A DNA stretch of 64,000 nucleotides from Margaritifera margaritifera. Its lineage: Eukaryota > Mollusca > Bivalvia > Unionida > Margaritiferidae. Shown here in pieces: positions 22,825 through 34,739 of the stretch (position 1 is the stretch's first letter; every line of letters begins with the position of its first letter). The DNA lies in the NCBI GenBank assembly GCA_029931535.1, contig JAQPZY010001498.1, forward strand, positions 1,202,501 through 1,266,500, written 5' to 3'. The translations under genes and the position numbers were made by a program. The notes under the pieces were generated by a model. The model had not been told where the DNA came from, searched no databases, and worked only from the letters and a program-made list of their open reading frames with translations.

Positions 22825-23325
22825 ATGATAATTTTGGAGTGGCTAATTGTGGAAAGACTATGTTTTCCCTAAATCTGATAGAGACTGGATACAAAAGTAA
22901 ATTTTATTACATCGTTATCATCTGTCTGACTTTTCTGTACAACAAGACTTACAACAGAAGGTTGTTACTCAATGATGACAAGGTGACTGTGATAAATTTG
23001 ATAAATGGTTAGAGTTACTTTTTGATGTTTATTAAGGTACAAATACTTTGTTTCTGATTGATCATTGTGGCAATCTTGACGATGTAAAAGGAAATAAACT
23101 AATATAATCAAACTAACTTTCAGTGGTAGATATTTTGAAATATAAGATTGGGAGATTGTAACAAAAGTTAAAAAGTACAAATTTGTAATCAAAGAATTCA
23201 GAGAAAATACGTTTTTTGTTTTGTGTTTAACAGCAAGGACAAAGAGGAAATGGAAAGTTTCTTCATGGAAAATAATATCGTCAAAAACGATGTACAAATA
23301 GAAATTTTAGAGACTCTCAAATAGA
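22825..23325 (+). pseudogene. FtsK/HerA-type genome-packaging ATPase relic
   Basis: The frame opens with an intact Walker A, GVANCGKTMFSLNLIETGYK (22,837-22,896), then RRLLLNDDKVTVINLING, a frame break, and LFLIDHCGNLDDVKGNK (23,045-23,093), in which the second acidic residue of Walker B is His. The C-terminal part, in another frame, reads KDKEEMESFFMENNIVKND to a TAG at 23,325. ATPases of this family translocate DNA into the virion in Polintons and adintoviruses. Position after the capsid gene and on the same strand agrees with element gene order. Confidence 0.75.
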
Positions 23326-23704
23326 ACACACACAAAAAATTTAAACGTTTATGCAATTAGAGTTTTCCGTTCGGCTTTCCTCTCTGCAAAGACTGCACCT
23401 AAAGTGCATGACTATATAGTTCTTGCATATTCGTAAGTTAACGAATTTATGTTATTAACCCAAAAAGTTTGTCGCAGATTTAGTCATCTTCATGTTATTT
23501 ATCATACGATTGTATGATCCAAGTAAATGTATCTTCTGGTAATTTTCTCTGTGATTAAAAATAAAATCTTTGTACATTTCGAATTTTAATTCTTTTTTCG
23601 TATACTTTTCTTTATTCCCTTACATGCTTTCTTATTATTTTGCTCAGATTTAAAGAAGTGGAGCCTGCTGAGAAGGCCAAATACTTCTTTAATGGGAACA
23701 ACGT

Positions 23705-23935
23705 TCAACTCATCTTTATATATTCCTGGAACTTATTCATTGGTGATAAACCAAATATGTTGTCATTTTTGCAGTCACTAGTGTCAAAATGTGTTATATT
23801 ATCTTTCATGTAATTTGCAGACTTTTTTTTCCTTTTTCTTATTTCAGCATAGACACATAATGAATCAGTATCAGTTACGAGTAGTCTCTTTCTATCATGG
23901 TATTTGTTTTTCAACTTGTTGTAGAATTTAGCCAT
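23705..23935 (-). pseudogene. DNA polymerase B fragment with intact motif C
   Basis: A 76-codon minus-strand frame reads FYNKLKNKYHDRKRLLVTDT with DSL directly after it, so the catalytic DTDS of motif C is present, then a lysine-rich insert and HFDTSDCKND, the usual downstream block. It is convergent with the ATPase, as in other Polintons. The upstream palm and exonuclease domains are not recognisable. Confidence 0.75.
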
Positions 23936-24186
23936 GTAAATAACTCTTAAACTATAAGCCTCCGTAAACTGATTTTATAAGCTATGGTTTAAAATCGTTC
24001 TCCTCGAAAAATGATATATCATTCTGACATCGGAAATATTTATTTCTTCTACACATTTTAGCTTTGTTCTCTTCCTAAGATTTACATTTGTTTATCGAGT
24101 GCTGCGTTATTCATTTGAACCAGTCTTTATTTGTATCTGCAACGTTAATACAAACTTTTTTCCTGAATCCATTCAGGCAAATATGT

Positions 24187-24880
24187 CTATGAGTTTCCTC
24201 TGAGCGGTTGATACCTGTCTACCTGCGATGTTAAATATTCGATCCTGTCGAAGATCTCTCTTCTACATTCAGTTATTACCTGTTCAAATTTGGTTGGTAA
24301 AATGTCAAATAAATATTCAGTGGCATTGTCAATTTCTCCGCTGTTCAATTGATCTAGATACCTCGTTCTGTGGTAAAAATGTATGTACCCAACGTTTTCT
24401 CCCTCTTGAGTGGATCGTTTCACAAGTGTGATCGTTGAGCTTTTACAGAACCAAATTTTCGAGATTTTCTACTGATGATCTTTAAATTAGAGTTCAATGT
24501 CGTTAATAAATTCATACAAATCTTTGATTGCTGCCGTACAATCTGTTCTCATTCAAAGGTTTAAAAAATGAATCTCTAAGTTGTTAAGATTCTGTTTAAA
24601 TTCTGGTCATTCATCCTCTCTAATTCTTTTAAAGTTGTAAAACTTATTAAAAGGGATTGTAATTTTTTTCTCACGTTTTGTTTAGTATTGGTTTAAAAAA
24701 TGAATCTCTAAGTTTTTATGATTCTTTTTAAATTCTGGCTATTCATCCTCCCTAATTCTTTTAAAGTTGTAAAAGTTGTTAAACGGGGTTGTAATTTTTG
24801 TTCTTACGTTTTGTTTAGTATTGGTATATCTAGTATCGAAGTATTCATTTTGATTTTTAACAAGAAATATTTCCATATAT
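24187..24880 (-). pseudogene. Unidentified minus-strand element gene relic, with an internal tandem duplication
   Basis: The 78-codon frame 24,187-24,423 (GYIHFYHRTRYLDQLNSGE, then a charged helix) and further upstream frames look protein-like. Upstream, a ~122-bp unit is duplicated in tandem (24,565-24,690 and 24,687-24,830); each copy encodes a 'NPF.KFYNFKRIRED'-like peptide in a broken frame. It lies upstream of, and on the same strand as, the polymerase B fragment, so it may be its N-terminal region or a separate early gene. Confidence 0.35.
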
Positions 24881-24949
24881 AATTAACTATTTTGCAAGTG
24901 TGTTCCCTCTAAACAGGTGTCCGTTATGGCCATATGTCCCTGCACGCAA

Positions 24950-25130
24950 GACTCAAGATCATAATGGCTCCTGAAAACTAAAAGATTCAGTTTTGTGCCT
25001 TGAAGTTTACAATATTTAAAAAGTCACCTTTCCTCTAGCATGACTCAAGATCATAATGGCTCCTGAAAAATAAATACTCAGTTTTGCGCCTTGAATTTTA
25101 CAATATCTGAAAAATCATCTTTAATTTTCC
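24950..25130. repeat. Tandem duplication, ~92-bp period
   Basis: GACTCAAGATCATAATGGCT starts at 24,950 and again at 25,042, with matching sequence downstream (CTCCTGAAAA.., CAGTTTTG(T/C)GCCTTGAA). Confidence 0.85.
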
Positions 25131-25900
25131 TTTACTCTTCTAGCCAATCGAAAAGCTGACCAAAGCTTTCTCCCCATCATATACATACTGTATGTTATAA
25201 ATAATATGTAATTTTATTTTTAGCCTATTTTTCAATAAACCATTTTTCTGTTATGGCGACGTCACTAACTAGCCTATAGAGATTCCACTGAATCGTAAAA
25301 TGTTCAATACTCTACTGCCTTTGTGTTTCAATATTTGTATTGCCTTTTAATATATCAAGCAATTTTCATCGTTCTCAACAATGATAATAGAGCAACACAG
25401 TTATTAAAAGGTATTTATTCGACAGTAGGAAAAGCAAATACAAATATAGGTCATCTATTGAATAATTCTACTGTTGAATTCTATATAATTCTCAACAAAT
25501 ATGACAAACAATAAATGAAAAAAAAATAATTAAATTTTTTTGTACTTACAAATTTGAATGTAAACTTCAACTTAGTCCTTAAAAATGCTTTTTAACTTGA
25601 ATGCTGATATGATTATATCTGTCTGACATAATATAAATTCGAGACGATTCTAGAATGAATGACTAATTAAGACCGGTTTATCTCACTGGAGAAGAAGAAG
25701 AAGATGATGATGATATCATGATGATAGCAACAACAACGACAATGCCGCTGATGATATTGAGAAATAGAAAAAGCAGTTGAAAAAGAGGAATGCATCGAAA
25801 AGCACATTATATACCTGCCATGTGTTTAACAGTCCTCTTTGAAGATGACAGAGGGTCATAGCTTGTCTTAGGGATGTTGGTTAAGATATTCAGTTTCGAA
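25131..25900. other. Non-coding stretch with GAA/GAT simple repeat
   Basis: A short GAAGAAGAAGAAGATGATGATGAT run lies near 25,690-25,720, with CAACAACAACGACAA just after it. No gene is seen. Confidence 0.45.
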
Positions 25901-25919
25901 CAAAATTTACTGTGCAGAA

Positions 25920-26660
25920 ACCATTATTGTCTTTTTATCCTTGACCTGGACCTGGACCTGTAGACCCCAAAATGTAAGGGTTTCTTTATTACCCTAAGCG
26001 CAAGCCATCCTCAAACTTTAATCATGTATGTGGTCTAGAACTAACGTTATTATACACATTTTCTTCTTTCATTGACAGTAACCTTCACCTTTGACTCCAA
26101 AATCAATAGACTTCTTTCTTACTCAAAGTGCAAGCCATTCACAAACTTTGGGTAAGGTACTTGGGCGAGAACTTAAATATTTGTACAGAAACCATTATTC
26201 AATTTTCAGTGGCCTTGACTTTTGACTTTACCTCAAGTGCAAGCCATCCACAAAGTTTAATTTAAGTCTGTGTTGTAGGACTAGTGTTATTGTGCAGAAA
26301 CAATATTTCTTTTTTAGCCACAGTGACTTTTACCTTTGACTTGTTACATCTAAAATCGATAGGCTTCTTCCTCGCCCCAAGTACATGCCATCCACAAATG
26401 TCTGTGATGTAGAACGGATGTTATTGTGCTGAAACCATTGTTTTAGTCACACTGACCATGACATTTTACCCCATAATCAATAGACTGCTTCCTTACAGCA
26501 AGTACAAACCATCCACAAAGTTTGGTCCAGGTATGTAATGTAAAGTTAATGTTATTGTTTGGAAACCATTTTTTGTTTTTTAAGTCACCGTGACCTTGTC
26601 CCGAAACCAATAGGCTTCTTCCTTACTCCACATGCAAGCTATTTATGAAGTTTGGTAATT
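25920..26660. repeat. Diverged tandem array (~115-140 bp units) with TGACCTTTGACC-like cores
   Basis: Six or so units contain variants of 'GTGACCTT(G/C)ACCTTTGACT', 'AATAGACTTCTTTCTTACTC', 'GTGCAAGCCATCCACAAA' and 'TTATTGTGCAGAAACCATT'. Units have diverged by substitutions and small indels. This type of array is common in introns and intergenic regions of mollusc genomes. Confidence 0.75.
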
Positions 26661-26679
26661 CGTGGGAAGCTGGAGAACT

Positions 26680-27020
26680 TGAGACCATCAAATATGTAAT
26701 GTGGACTTGTATATGCAAGAGGTTATGTGGACATATTTTTAGTGTGGATAGACACGGGATAACATCTTTATAGTGTTGACAGATCCAAATATATCAGACT
26801 ATAATGTATTTATGAGGACTTGTACATATATTATCCTTGAGGTTATAGAGACATTGCTCGTGTGGACATGTCTATGTATGTGACCATCAGACATGTGGGT
26901 TTGTATATACAATAGGCTATGTAAACATATTTATATATACATACACTTTTCCACAAATACAATGTCCCCATAATCAACACTATAAATATGTCCGTATAGC
27001 CTCTTGTAAATGCAAGTCTC
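26680..27020 (-). repeat. Satellite-like repeat block, inverted relative to 32.04-32.44 kb
   Basis: It carries GTGGACTTGTATATGCAAGAGG, TTATGTGGACATATTTTTAGTGT and CATTGCTCGTGTGGACATGT, which are reverse complements of the motifs that recur at 32.04-32.44 kb. The unit is about 200 bp. Confidence 0.7.
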
Positions 27021-28827
27021 AGTAAAACACAGCAAAATGGAAACCTGGATCTGCCACCATCCTCTTACACTTCTCCAGTTCCTGATCACCCCCGAGTTCC
27101 AGATCGTGGGTTTTTCAGGGTGTAATCTGGTATCTTACTAGTTGAATTATATGTTTATCCTAGAGACTTGCTTCAGATGTTGATTAAACATGGCATGTAA
27201 GGATATATGAATATTAGGTGAAACTGAGTGATATTTGTACATATCAACGAGTTACTCTTAATTCCAACTCAAAGTAATGGACAAAGTTATGTATACCTGC
27301 ATACTGTGAAACAAGCACTATTTGCACAATTTAAAATTTAGCAAATTTCGTGGACTGCCCTCTTTACATCAAAATAAAAGTATCCCAATTATAATCAATT
27401 GTAATATTATTTATTTTGTTCAATTATATGTAAGCGAATATTAATTAGTGTGAAATGGTTCATAGGTGCAAATAGGCACGAAGTTTGAAGCGTGAAAATT
27501 AGCTGTTTGACAGTATCTTCATTTATTCGTAGAGTGCCATTTTGTCTGCAAATGGTAAAGCTGCAGATTTAATATATATCCAGTTCTTGTCACATTATAT
27601 ATATTTTAGTAACTTGGTCCAGTGGCGTAGCAAAGAAATTCTGCCCCCCCCCCGCAAAACTTAATTCTGGGCCCCTCCCAATAAAAAAGGCGTTTGATGG
27701 GAATTCTGCCCCGCTCCTCCCCCCCCCCAACTTGGTCAGGATATTCAGTGAAGCTCTTTTGATCACTGTATAAGCAATAGTGGGCCACAATTGTTTTCTC
27801 TTTCTGCATGAGTGCCTTTTCACTGTACCTGACAACAAACATACATTTATAATACTGGTAAGTACTAGCTAAGATTAGGTGAGCTATTTTGTCTACTGAA
27901 AGTTCTTGTTAACATTACATAGAATTAAGTGGATGCTGATGTGAATAAAAAAAACCATCAGGCCACCTGCCATGGTTAAAAAAATAAGAAACTGTCAAGA
28001 TGTAGGAAAATATCACATATAACAGCAGATATTGATGTGGATGATGATGTGAATGAAAAAAACCATCAGACCAGATACTTCAGAAGCTGAAACAGCATCA
28101 TCAAGTGAGGACATGGTGCAAAAAATAGAAAGAAACTGCCAAAAGATAGGAAAATGTCGCCATGGACAGTTGATATGTATGTTGCTGATGATGTGAATGA
28201 CAAAAACCTACAGACCAGCTGGTTGTGAAGCTGAAACATTAACATCTGAAGAGGATATAATGAAAGAAAATGTAAAAAATAAAAAAATAGGAAAATATCT
28301 CCTTGGACAGCAATTCAATAAAATGCTATTCAAAAAGGACTTTGGGAAACTATAAAATGGAAAAAGGATTTCAAGAAATAGAATGCTGGAATATGTTCTC
28401 AAAAATAGCCATTGTCGAGGACCAGATTCAAAACAAACATTAAAAGTTTAATATTACTCTAAGCAGCAATTCAACTAAATAACCTTATGCATGTGGGGTT
28501 AATATTCTCAGGACATTTTAAATAATTTTTTTGTGTAAAATCTCAGGTTGCTGTTTCCATTGTAATCTTTAAGGTATCGCAACCATTACTGTTTCTTAAG
28601 TCATAAACTACATTTTGGAGTTGGTTTAGTGAGAACTACCTCCATTGCTATGGGTTAATGTTGCTAGCTTTGTTATTACATGAATCTATAATAGGTTGAG
28701 ATTTTACATGCAGCTCATGACTATAGTGGGTTTTTTTTACCATATGCATAGTACCTTATACCGTATTTAGCGCAAATACAACTTTGACCTATATTGTATG
28801 CCTCACTCACCTTAGTCTAGAAAAAAA
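27021..28827. other. Intergenic region with minor repeats
   Basis: No supported gene. A GGCGTAGC-containing, C-run-rich segment (27,615-27,735) looks like a transposon end. From 27,915 to about 28,290 a ~120-bp unit recurs three times (GATGATGTGAATGA(A/C)AAAAACC.., then GAAGCTGAAAC.., then AAAATATC/ATGTCGCC). The last two units could be a broken duplicated coding fragment, but no family is recognised. Confidence 0.4.
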
Positions 28828-28975
28828 ATGAGCTCAGTTGGTTGACTCGCAATCTAAGAATCGCAGGTTCGATACCGGCCCAGGTTATCCATGGTCGGCT
28901 GCCCCGGTGTGTCCTTGGGAAAGGCACTTAGGCTCCATTTCCTTAGCTTGATATAGCCAATAATGTTTTAGAAGT
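28828..28975 (+). mobile_element. tRNA-derived SINE (copy 2, best preserved)
   Basis: The head contains an A-box-like TGAGCTCAGTTGG and a B-box GGTTCGATACC at tRNA spacing, followed by the conserved body CATGGTCGGCTGCCCCGGTG and TGTCCTTGGGAAAGGCACTTA. The match to copies at 10.1 and 57.4 kb defines the family. It is not a functional tRNA: the 3' half of the cloverleaf is absent. Confidence 0.8.
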
Positions 28976-29206
28976 GACGTTAACCCCCCTCCCCATACAA
29001 AAAACCCCAAACAACAATTTGGTGGATATGTACATATGCATGTAGCAGCATTTTACGGCACTTCAGCACAACAGTGGCTATATGGTGCCATGGCGCCAAC
29101 TGAAGGTTTCGTTCAAAAAAAGGTAAAAAACAGATTGCACAACTTAGGAAGATAAACCATTCCAAATAAATATAAACATGAAGTAGATAAAATATAAATC
29201 GTAAAG

Positions 29207-30087
29207 ATGTTGCTACGACTAGGGATAATGTAACAAAAGAAAAGACTCAAACAAGCTTTCAAGATTTAAACACAAATATTTAATTTCCTAAAATATTAAA
29301 ATATTTCAACAAACAATCAAAGTGAAAGAATTAAAAATAACTTACAGTATAGAATATCCTTAAAAGTAGTAATTGTTCTAAAGTTCACTGATCCGGAAGT
29401 CAATCCCGATATTCCGAATGAAGTAGGTTCCGAATGAAACCTCCAAAGTGCTAATGTATTAACAAGAATCAGTTATATCCAAATGTTATTAATTCCAAGT
29501 AATCCTTCTAATCCTTGTGAATATGGAATATCACACAAGTTCTAGAAATGTTTCCGATAATTCCAACGGAGCTGTATAATTCTTAAAGTTTAAGAAGCAC
29601 TACTAAATCCTAAATGTACTGTATAATAATAATATCACTGAAACAGAATATCCACACAAAATGAACCTATCTCGTTTATGACCTCTCAGGCTGAACGAAA
29701 TATGAAAGAATGACGAACGCTCCAATACATCTTATTATATAGATTCTGACAGCATAAATCAAATAAAAATCCAATTATTCTACGTCTCAAACAAACACAT
29801 CAGAATTGTGATCTTAAACTCTAATTTCTGGTCAACGAAAATGAATCACTCCTCTGGGATTGCGAAATCTAGGTCAGACGTTCAAAAGTACAAATTCTCA
29901 CGCGCTAGCTCACGTGACATGACTCATGGTTTAACCGACAATATTGATTTTCCCAAGATCAATGTACTGGGTCACATGTACCGTATATGTACTTTCTGCA
30001 AGACGACAGCTGTTAGACTATTATACAGAGATCATAAAACTATACCATTATTTAAAAACAAAATGATACATAATTCCGTAACAATGT
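29207..30087. mobile_element. Solo-LTR-like element, copy 1 (873 bp, 4-bp TSD)
   Basis: 29,211-30,083 is homologous to 44,749-45,592 along its length. Both begin T(G/A)(C/T)TACGACT..GG(G/A)(G/T)(A/T)AATGTAACA and end ATTCCGTAACA, giving short imperfect inverted tips of the TGTTACG..CGTAACA type. Copy 1 is flanked by ATGT on both sides (29,207-29,210; 30,084-30,087). Size, TG..CA tips and 4-bp duplication fit a solo LTR of a Gypsy-like retrotransposon, but no internal region is present, and a non-autonomous DNA element cannot be excluded. Small open frames inside are not genes. Confidence 0.75.
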
Positions 30088-32039
30088 TAAAATTCTGAAA
30101 AATGTATTTAAAATAAAAGATAAAGGTAACATATACAAGATCCTTACAACATATGGGAATTTTGGTGAATAATTGTACGATATATATGAAGAAAAATCCC
30201 ATTGATAGGAAATGTCCACAGATGTTATGTTTTGCTGAAGTTATAATAAGTGTAATTGCTCTTTGATGAAACTGAGGAATAAATTGTTTCAAACATTTCC
30301 ACTGTTACTTCTGTTATATAGATGGCTTGCACATAGGGATAATTTTATCATTTTGCACCGAAGTCAGGAGTAAAAATGTAATAAAAAAAACTAATCCTTA
30401 TTATGCATACCATATATACTCATCTACAACTGCAAACAACATAGACCTTGATTTGCCATAACATAATGCGCAAGTATTTATCCTGAGGAGGCTTCACTTG
30501 GGGGTAATGGTTGAACTAACTCTGTAATTTTAGGTTTGCCATAATGAGACATATAGCTTTAACACAGCATTCTTCCACTAATTTTTGTCTCACTTGCATA
30601 GCAAGACACTGGAGTCACAATGTCCATCCATCCGTTTGTCAACCGTCAACTTTCTCATTAACAAAATCTGTATGTACACGGGTGAAAATCATCGTCAGAC
30701 TCTACATACAAGTTATGTATGGGATGAGGAATGTAATTTGTTTTAGGTGAGACAGTAAAAATGATTTTTTGTCAGAATACAAAGTAACTTCAGCTTATGG
30801 AATGATGATGTCTATTTGTTCATTCATCTGGCATCATCCCTTTGGTTAGGATTTGCAATTAGGTCATTTTCTCAAACATCATTGCACATGGAGTCATTAA
30901 ACTTTGTACACAGATGCATCATGAGGACTGCTACATCCATCAGTGAAATCTAGGTCACTATGACCTCGATTTCACTGTAAAATGACAAGTCCACATTACA
31001 TGTATGGTAGTCATACACATATTCGTGCACACAAGCACATACAAGTAGAGCTCGAAATTATGATTTTTTTTTGCCACTAACTCACAGGTTCACCAAACTA
31101 ACATTTTTACTGAATCTGCCTAAATTTCACTCATCCTGCTAAAATCAAACAGAAACCAGTTCAGTTTCTAATTAAATATTTGTATTCATTAACATTAACT
31201 CAAAACAATAACAACTGCATTTCACCAACAAGACTCAAGAATGAAGTATCCCGCGACTTTTTTTTTTTCTCCGAATACTCAGTGCAGGAAGTGCACAACA
31301 TCACAGCCTCTTCTGGGTCATTCTTCAGCCATTTGTGTTCAATTTCCCACCATTTCTGGTACTTTCTTAGTCTCTTCTTTTGATCATACTTGTGCTTGCG
31401 CTCTCTCTTGTCATCGTTTAATTTCTGCCGTTTCGGTGGCAGCTGTGCACCTTGCAAATGCTTCCATATGTTTACATTCGTCACCGCACAAAGCATTAAA
31501 TGTTAATCAACAACAATATAAATATTAAAACTCATTGTTCGGTATAATTCTGAATTATTCGTTGAGTCAGCGAATGTAACTTTTTTCGGATCGGTCAATA
31601 CTAGCCTGATACCCTATAACTTATCATCAGTATTGAAATCAATGCTTGGTGGCAGTACATCAGGTTAGTTCCAAGTGCTGGAAGACCATTTAACAATAAA
31701 CACAGTAATTTACTTGATGAGTGGATGAGTGGTTTAAAACCGGTCAATTGCGCCGTAGACATTTTTTGAACATCATCAAGTGCAGGATGTTGGTAGATAC
31801 TCAGTTAACACAAAAATAACAAATACATTAACCACTAAAGGAAATATGAGCATTCATGAAAATTTCTTAACTGTTATGATAGCGACCGGCGGTAATTTTT
31901 ACTGCTCCAACAAATTAGTGACGGATCTGTTTTAGTAATCTGTCGGCAAAATCAATAACCGCGGTATAGCGGATAAGCGTTAACTTCGAGTCCTGTATAA
32001 GTATTATATAAACATGCAAGCATTAACTTACATCCATAG
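30088..32039. other. Intergenic region with dispersed repeats
   Basis: No gene is seen. 30,408-30,470 resembles the left arm of the fold-back element at 58.26 kb. 30,597-30,660 has the CCATCCATCCGTTTGTCAAC motif common in invertebrate dispersed repeats. A perfect AGGTCACTATGACCT palindrome lies at 30,952-30,966. Confidence 0.4.
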
Positions 32040-32438
32040 TATATCTTCTATGTAGAAGCCCACATTACATATCATATACATATACATGTCCAATCAAGCA
32101 ATGTCCCTATAATCCACACAATAAATATGTCCACATAATCCTCTTGTATATACAAGTACACATTACATATCTGATGGTCATATACATACATATGTCCACA
32201 CAAGCAATGTCCCCATAACCTCAAGTATAATATATGTATTAATACTTGATGGTCCAATGTATTTTGATCTGCCCACGCAATAAAGGTGTCCACATAAGTC
32301 CTTTGATATTTATCCACACTATAAATATGTCCACATACCCTTTTGTATATACAAGTCCACATAACATATCTGATGATCACATGCATATATACATGTCCAC
32401 ACAAGCAATGTTCCATAACCTCAAATATGATATATGTA
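32040..32438 (+). repeat. Satellite-like tandem block (~200-bp unit)
   Basis: Two to three units contain CACATTACATATC, CATGTCCACACAAGCAATGT, CC(C/T)ATAACCTCAA, and ATAAATATGTCCACATA followed by (C/T)TTGTATATACAAG. It is inverted with respect to 26.68-27.02 kb. Repetition produces long spurious frames on the minus strand. Confidence 0.75.
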
Positions 32439-32606
32439 TACAGCAAAACCTGTCTTGAAAGACCACTTGCTTTGAGAGACCAGATTCTTAATGCACAGAC
32501 TCTTTGATTATATAGTGTTATGACTTGTCACGAGAGACCACATGTCTTGAGAGACCATGCTTTTTTGGCAGAAGGGCTGGTCTTTCAAGACAGATTCTAC
32601 TGTCTG
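32439..32606. mobile_element. Fold-back MITE (copy 1)
   Basis: The arm CTGTCTTGAAAGACC near 32,449-32,464 is inverted as GGTCTTTCAAGACAG at 32,578-32,592, flanked by ACAG(C/T)AAAA / TTCTACTGT tips. A related copy is at 52,450-52,530. It lies directly left of the main Polinton relic. Confidence 0.65.
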
Positions 32607-32686
32607 TCCATAAAACAAATTTGATCATCTGATATATCTGGACAAGCCCACATCATAAATTTGTTCACCAAAGTCCATGTATAAAG

Positions 32687-33052
32687 ATGGATAGCTTTAG
32701 ATACAGTCCAGATTGCTACATTGTTGACAACAATAACATGTTGCTGTTACAATTTAAGTCTCCCTTTAGCAGAGACGTCATCAAGTTGCCAGAATATTAT
32801 TTGCCACAGGTATTATCAGGCTTAGAAGTTTCAGTTGTTGCTTCATACGGTCTGCTGATTGATACAATCTTCCGCAAGTGTTCTTTGAATCAATTGGGAT
32901 TTTACTCAGAATACGACACACAATTTCATAGTATAGATTACGACAGGTTCACTAAGGATCCAATCGCAATAGGCATGATAGTATTTTTTGCGACTATGAC
33001 GACTTCATCGATCTGGCGAATCTGCAGACGCAGAATTGTCCTCATTTCATAA
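32687..33052 (+). pseudogene. Unidentified first gene of the main Polinton relic
   Basis: A 121-codon frame, well mixed in composition with several Tyr/Asp-rich stretches, begins at ATG 32,687. Its last ~15 codons look shifted: a neighbouring frame continues as DLANLQTQNCPHFIRKT. More coding-like sequence follows in other frames to 33,300. No domain is recognised. It is placed in the element because it is collinear with the following genes and no host gene is nearby. Confidence 0.4.
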
Positions 33053-33311
33053 GAAAGACCTACATAGAGAAATGATTATATTATTGCAGACATTCAAGAC
33101 CAACCTGATTGCATTTCTGACGCGATTGATGATATCACTAAGAAGTATCTTGAAAAGAAGCTGGTTGCTGTGTTATCGTGGAAAATATTAAATAATTACC
33201 TACAACTATATTGCCCGAAAAACCTGGCTATGGCAAAACAATCAAGAGCGAGCGCCATATCAAAACTGCGACAGATTGTACGTAAATTAGCAATAAAAAA
33301 TAGTATATATA

Positions 33312-33884
33312 ATGTTTAACTTCGACTTAAGACAAATAATGGCTGAATGTAAGATCGCTGATGATGCTACATTAAAGTTTCCACCAGGCTGGAACATAGA
33401 AGATGTCCAAATAATTACTTCAGAAATCAAAACATTAAATGGTGCCTGTCAATTTTTCAAGGACGCCCTCAAGATGATTTACCAAACATCCAAAGAAAAT
33501 CCGGAGTGATTCGAGTTTTATTCTCATATCGCCATAGAATTAGAAACATCCAGACGCATGCTAGGAGAAGAATACAACAAACTTGGAAGAAAAAGATCTT
33601 TGTATGATTTTGTCAAAACAAGGTTTGATGGCAGTTTGTTTTGAAGATTGCTATTTACTTTGCTTTTTATGCAAGCGATTGATATAATGTATGCAGAAGC
33701 AATTATAGATGCCTACAAAAAAGCTCCTCGCGCTGACTTTCCGCCTGAACTCAATTACTATAATCTCAGAAAACCGATGAGGGTCAGTTACGCCTATAGT
33801 TTTGCAAGCGATGCCCTTGACATCACTTGGAATCTGATGGAAAAAATAATGACAACTTTTATTCCTAAATCATCATACAGTTGA
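33312..33884 (+). pseudogene. Unidentified Polinton gene with two in-frame stops
   Basis: One reading frame runs from ATG 33,312 to TGA 33,884 (190 codons), interrupted only by TGA at 33,507 and TGA at 33,642. The first part is a mixed alpha-helical protein (KFPPGWNIEDVQIITSEIK), the last part a helix-rich segment (YAEAIIDAYKKAPRADFPPE). Absence of frameshifts suggests relatively recent decay. Function unknown. Confidence 0.45.
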
Positions 33885-34007
33885 AGTGAACTTTGATTTT
33901 CTAGAGAATGAAACAACAGACTTGGTGGCGAGGTTTTGTTTGCCTTAATCAAACTTTAATATGACGCAGTAGTTATTATCGTCTTTTTTTTCTAGACTGA
34001 TGATATA

Positions 34008-34400
34008 TCATATCGTATTCTGGTCTTGTTGATGCAGACTTTTTGTGTCCTTGACTTTTTTTTTTTCTTTTTTTTTCTGCTTCTGATATTTTTTTAGATA
34101 TAATTTTTCGTATTTGGAAACTATCGTTGGACTAAGATCGACTATGATATTATTTACCACACGCGGTTCTTTGACAATATCATCAATCTGATTGAGAACT
34201 TTCGTATAAGTGATATAAGCATATCTGCACATAATTTATTGTTATAAATTTTCGGTTCTAGTTTTTTAAAACAAGCTTGAGTTGCTATTCCAACACCAGA
34301 AATAATGAACATAAAAGCATTTAACAAAGCACCAGCAGAAGCAGTTCCAACAATTGTTAGAATAAGCGACATCGAATGTAAAATACATAAAATGAAACTA
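34008..34400 (-). pseudogene. Membrane-anchored basic protein relic
   Basis: The 72-codon frame 34,154-34,372 has two hydrophobic segments (SLILTIVGTASAGALLNAFM and FIISGVGIATQACF). The frame 34,008-34,232 supplies a very lysine-rich C-terminal tail. Together they read as a small protein of TM segments followed by a helical, basic tail, separated by a frameshift. Small Ala/Gly-rich membrane proteins of this kind are frequent in Polintons; the role is unknown (possibly virion membrane or entry related). Confidence 0.4.
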
Positions 34401-34466
34401 TACTGTCTGCAAGAATGTCTGAAACAAAAGTTTGCTTGTGATAATATTGGTAAACGCTATGAGTTT

Positions 34467-34739
34467 TTAGCGATCTTTCAGAAGAATGTCATCACTAATG
34501 TGGTTAAAATCGACAATTTCCCACATTATTATTATGAGAGATTTGTCGTTTTGTTTAAATAACCTAGCAACCTGTTTGCTAGCTTCTGATGGCCTGCGAA
34601 AACTTCCTAGCAGTATTATTGTTTTTAACTCAAGTTTTATGACAATTTCTAGCCTTTGTTCTGCAGACATTGAATCAAGATAACTTATAGTGGCATGAAA
34701 AACATCATTGTCAATGCGAAGAGCGTCATGATGATACAT
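34467..34739 (-). pseudogene. Unidentified Polinton gene (90 codons)
   Basis: An intact 90-codon frame rich in charged helix-forming residues (DSMSAEQRLEIVIKLELKT; SLIIIMWEIVDFNH). It overlaps the 3' end of the next minus-strand gene by ~55 bp in another frame, as in compact viral gene arrays. No domain is recognised. Confidence 0.4.

Larger units (their letters stand above)
21385..24880. mobile_element. Decayed Polinton-like element (lineage C)
   Basis: A run of Polinton hallmarks in order: a hydrophobic minor virion gene, the major capsid protein and the FtsK/HerA ATPase on the plus strand, then a polymerase B fragment and other coding relics on the minus strand. No terminal repeats were found, so the limits are those of the recognisable genes. 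The capsid protein is of a different family from that in the main element (39.9-41.1 kb), so this is a separate lineage. Confidence 0.7.

Noticed and set aside
28828..28975. Functional tRNA gene
   Set aside because: Only the A and B boxes are tRNA-like; the 3' half does not fold and the body is shared with two other SINE copies.
32072..32446. 124-codon minus-strand frame
   Set aside because: Repeat-derived (satellite-like block), repetitive peptide.
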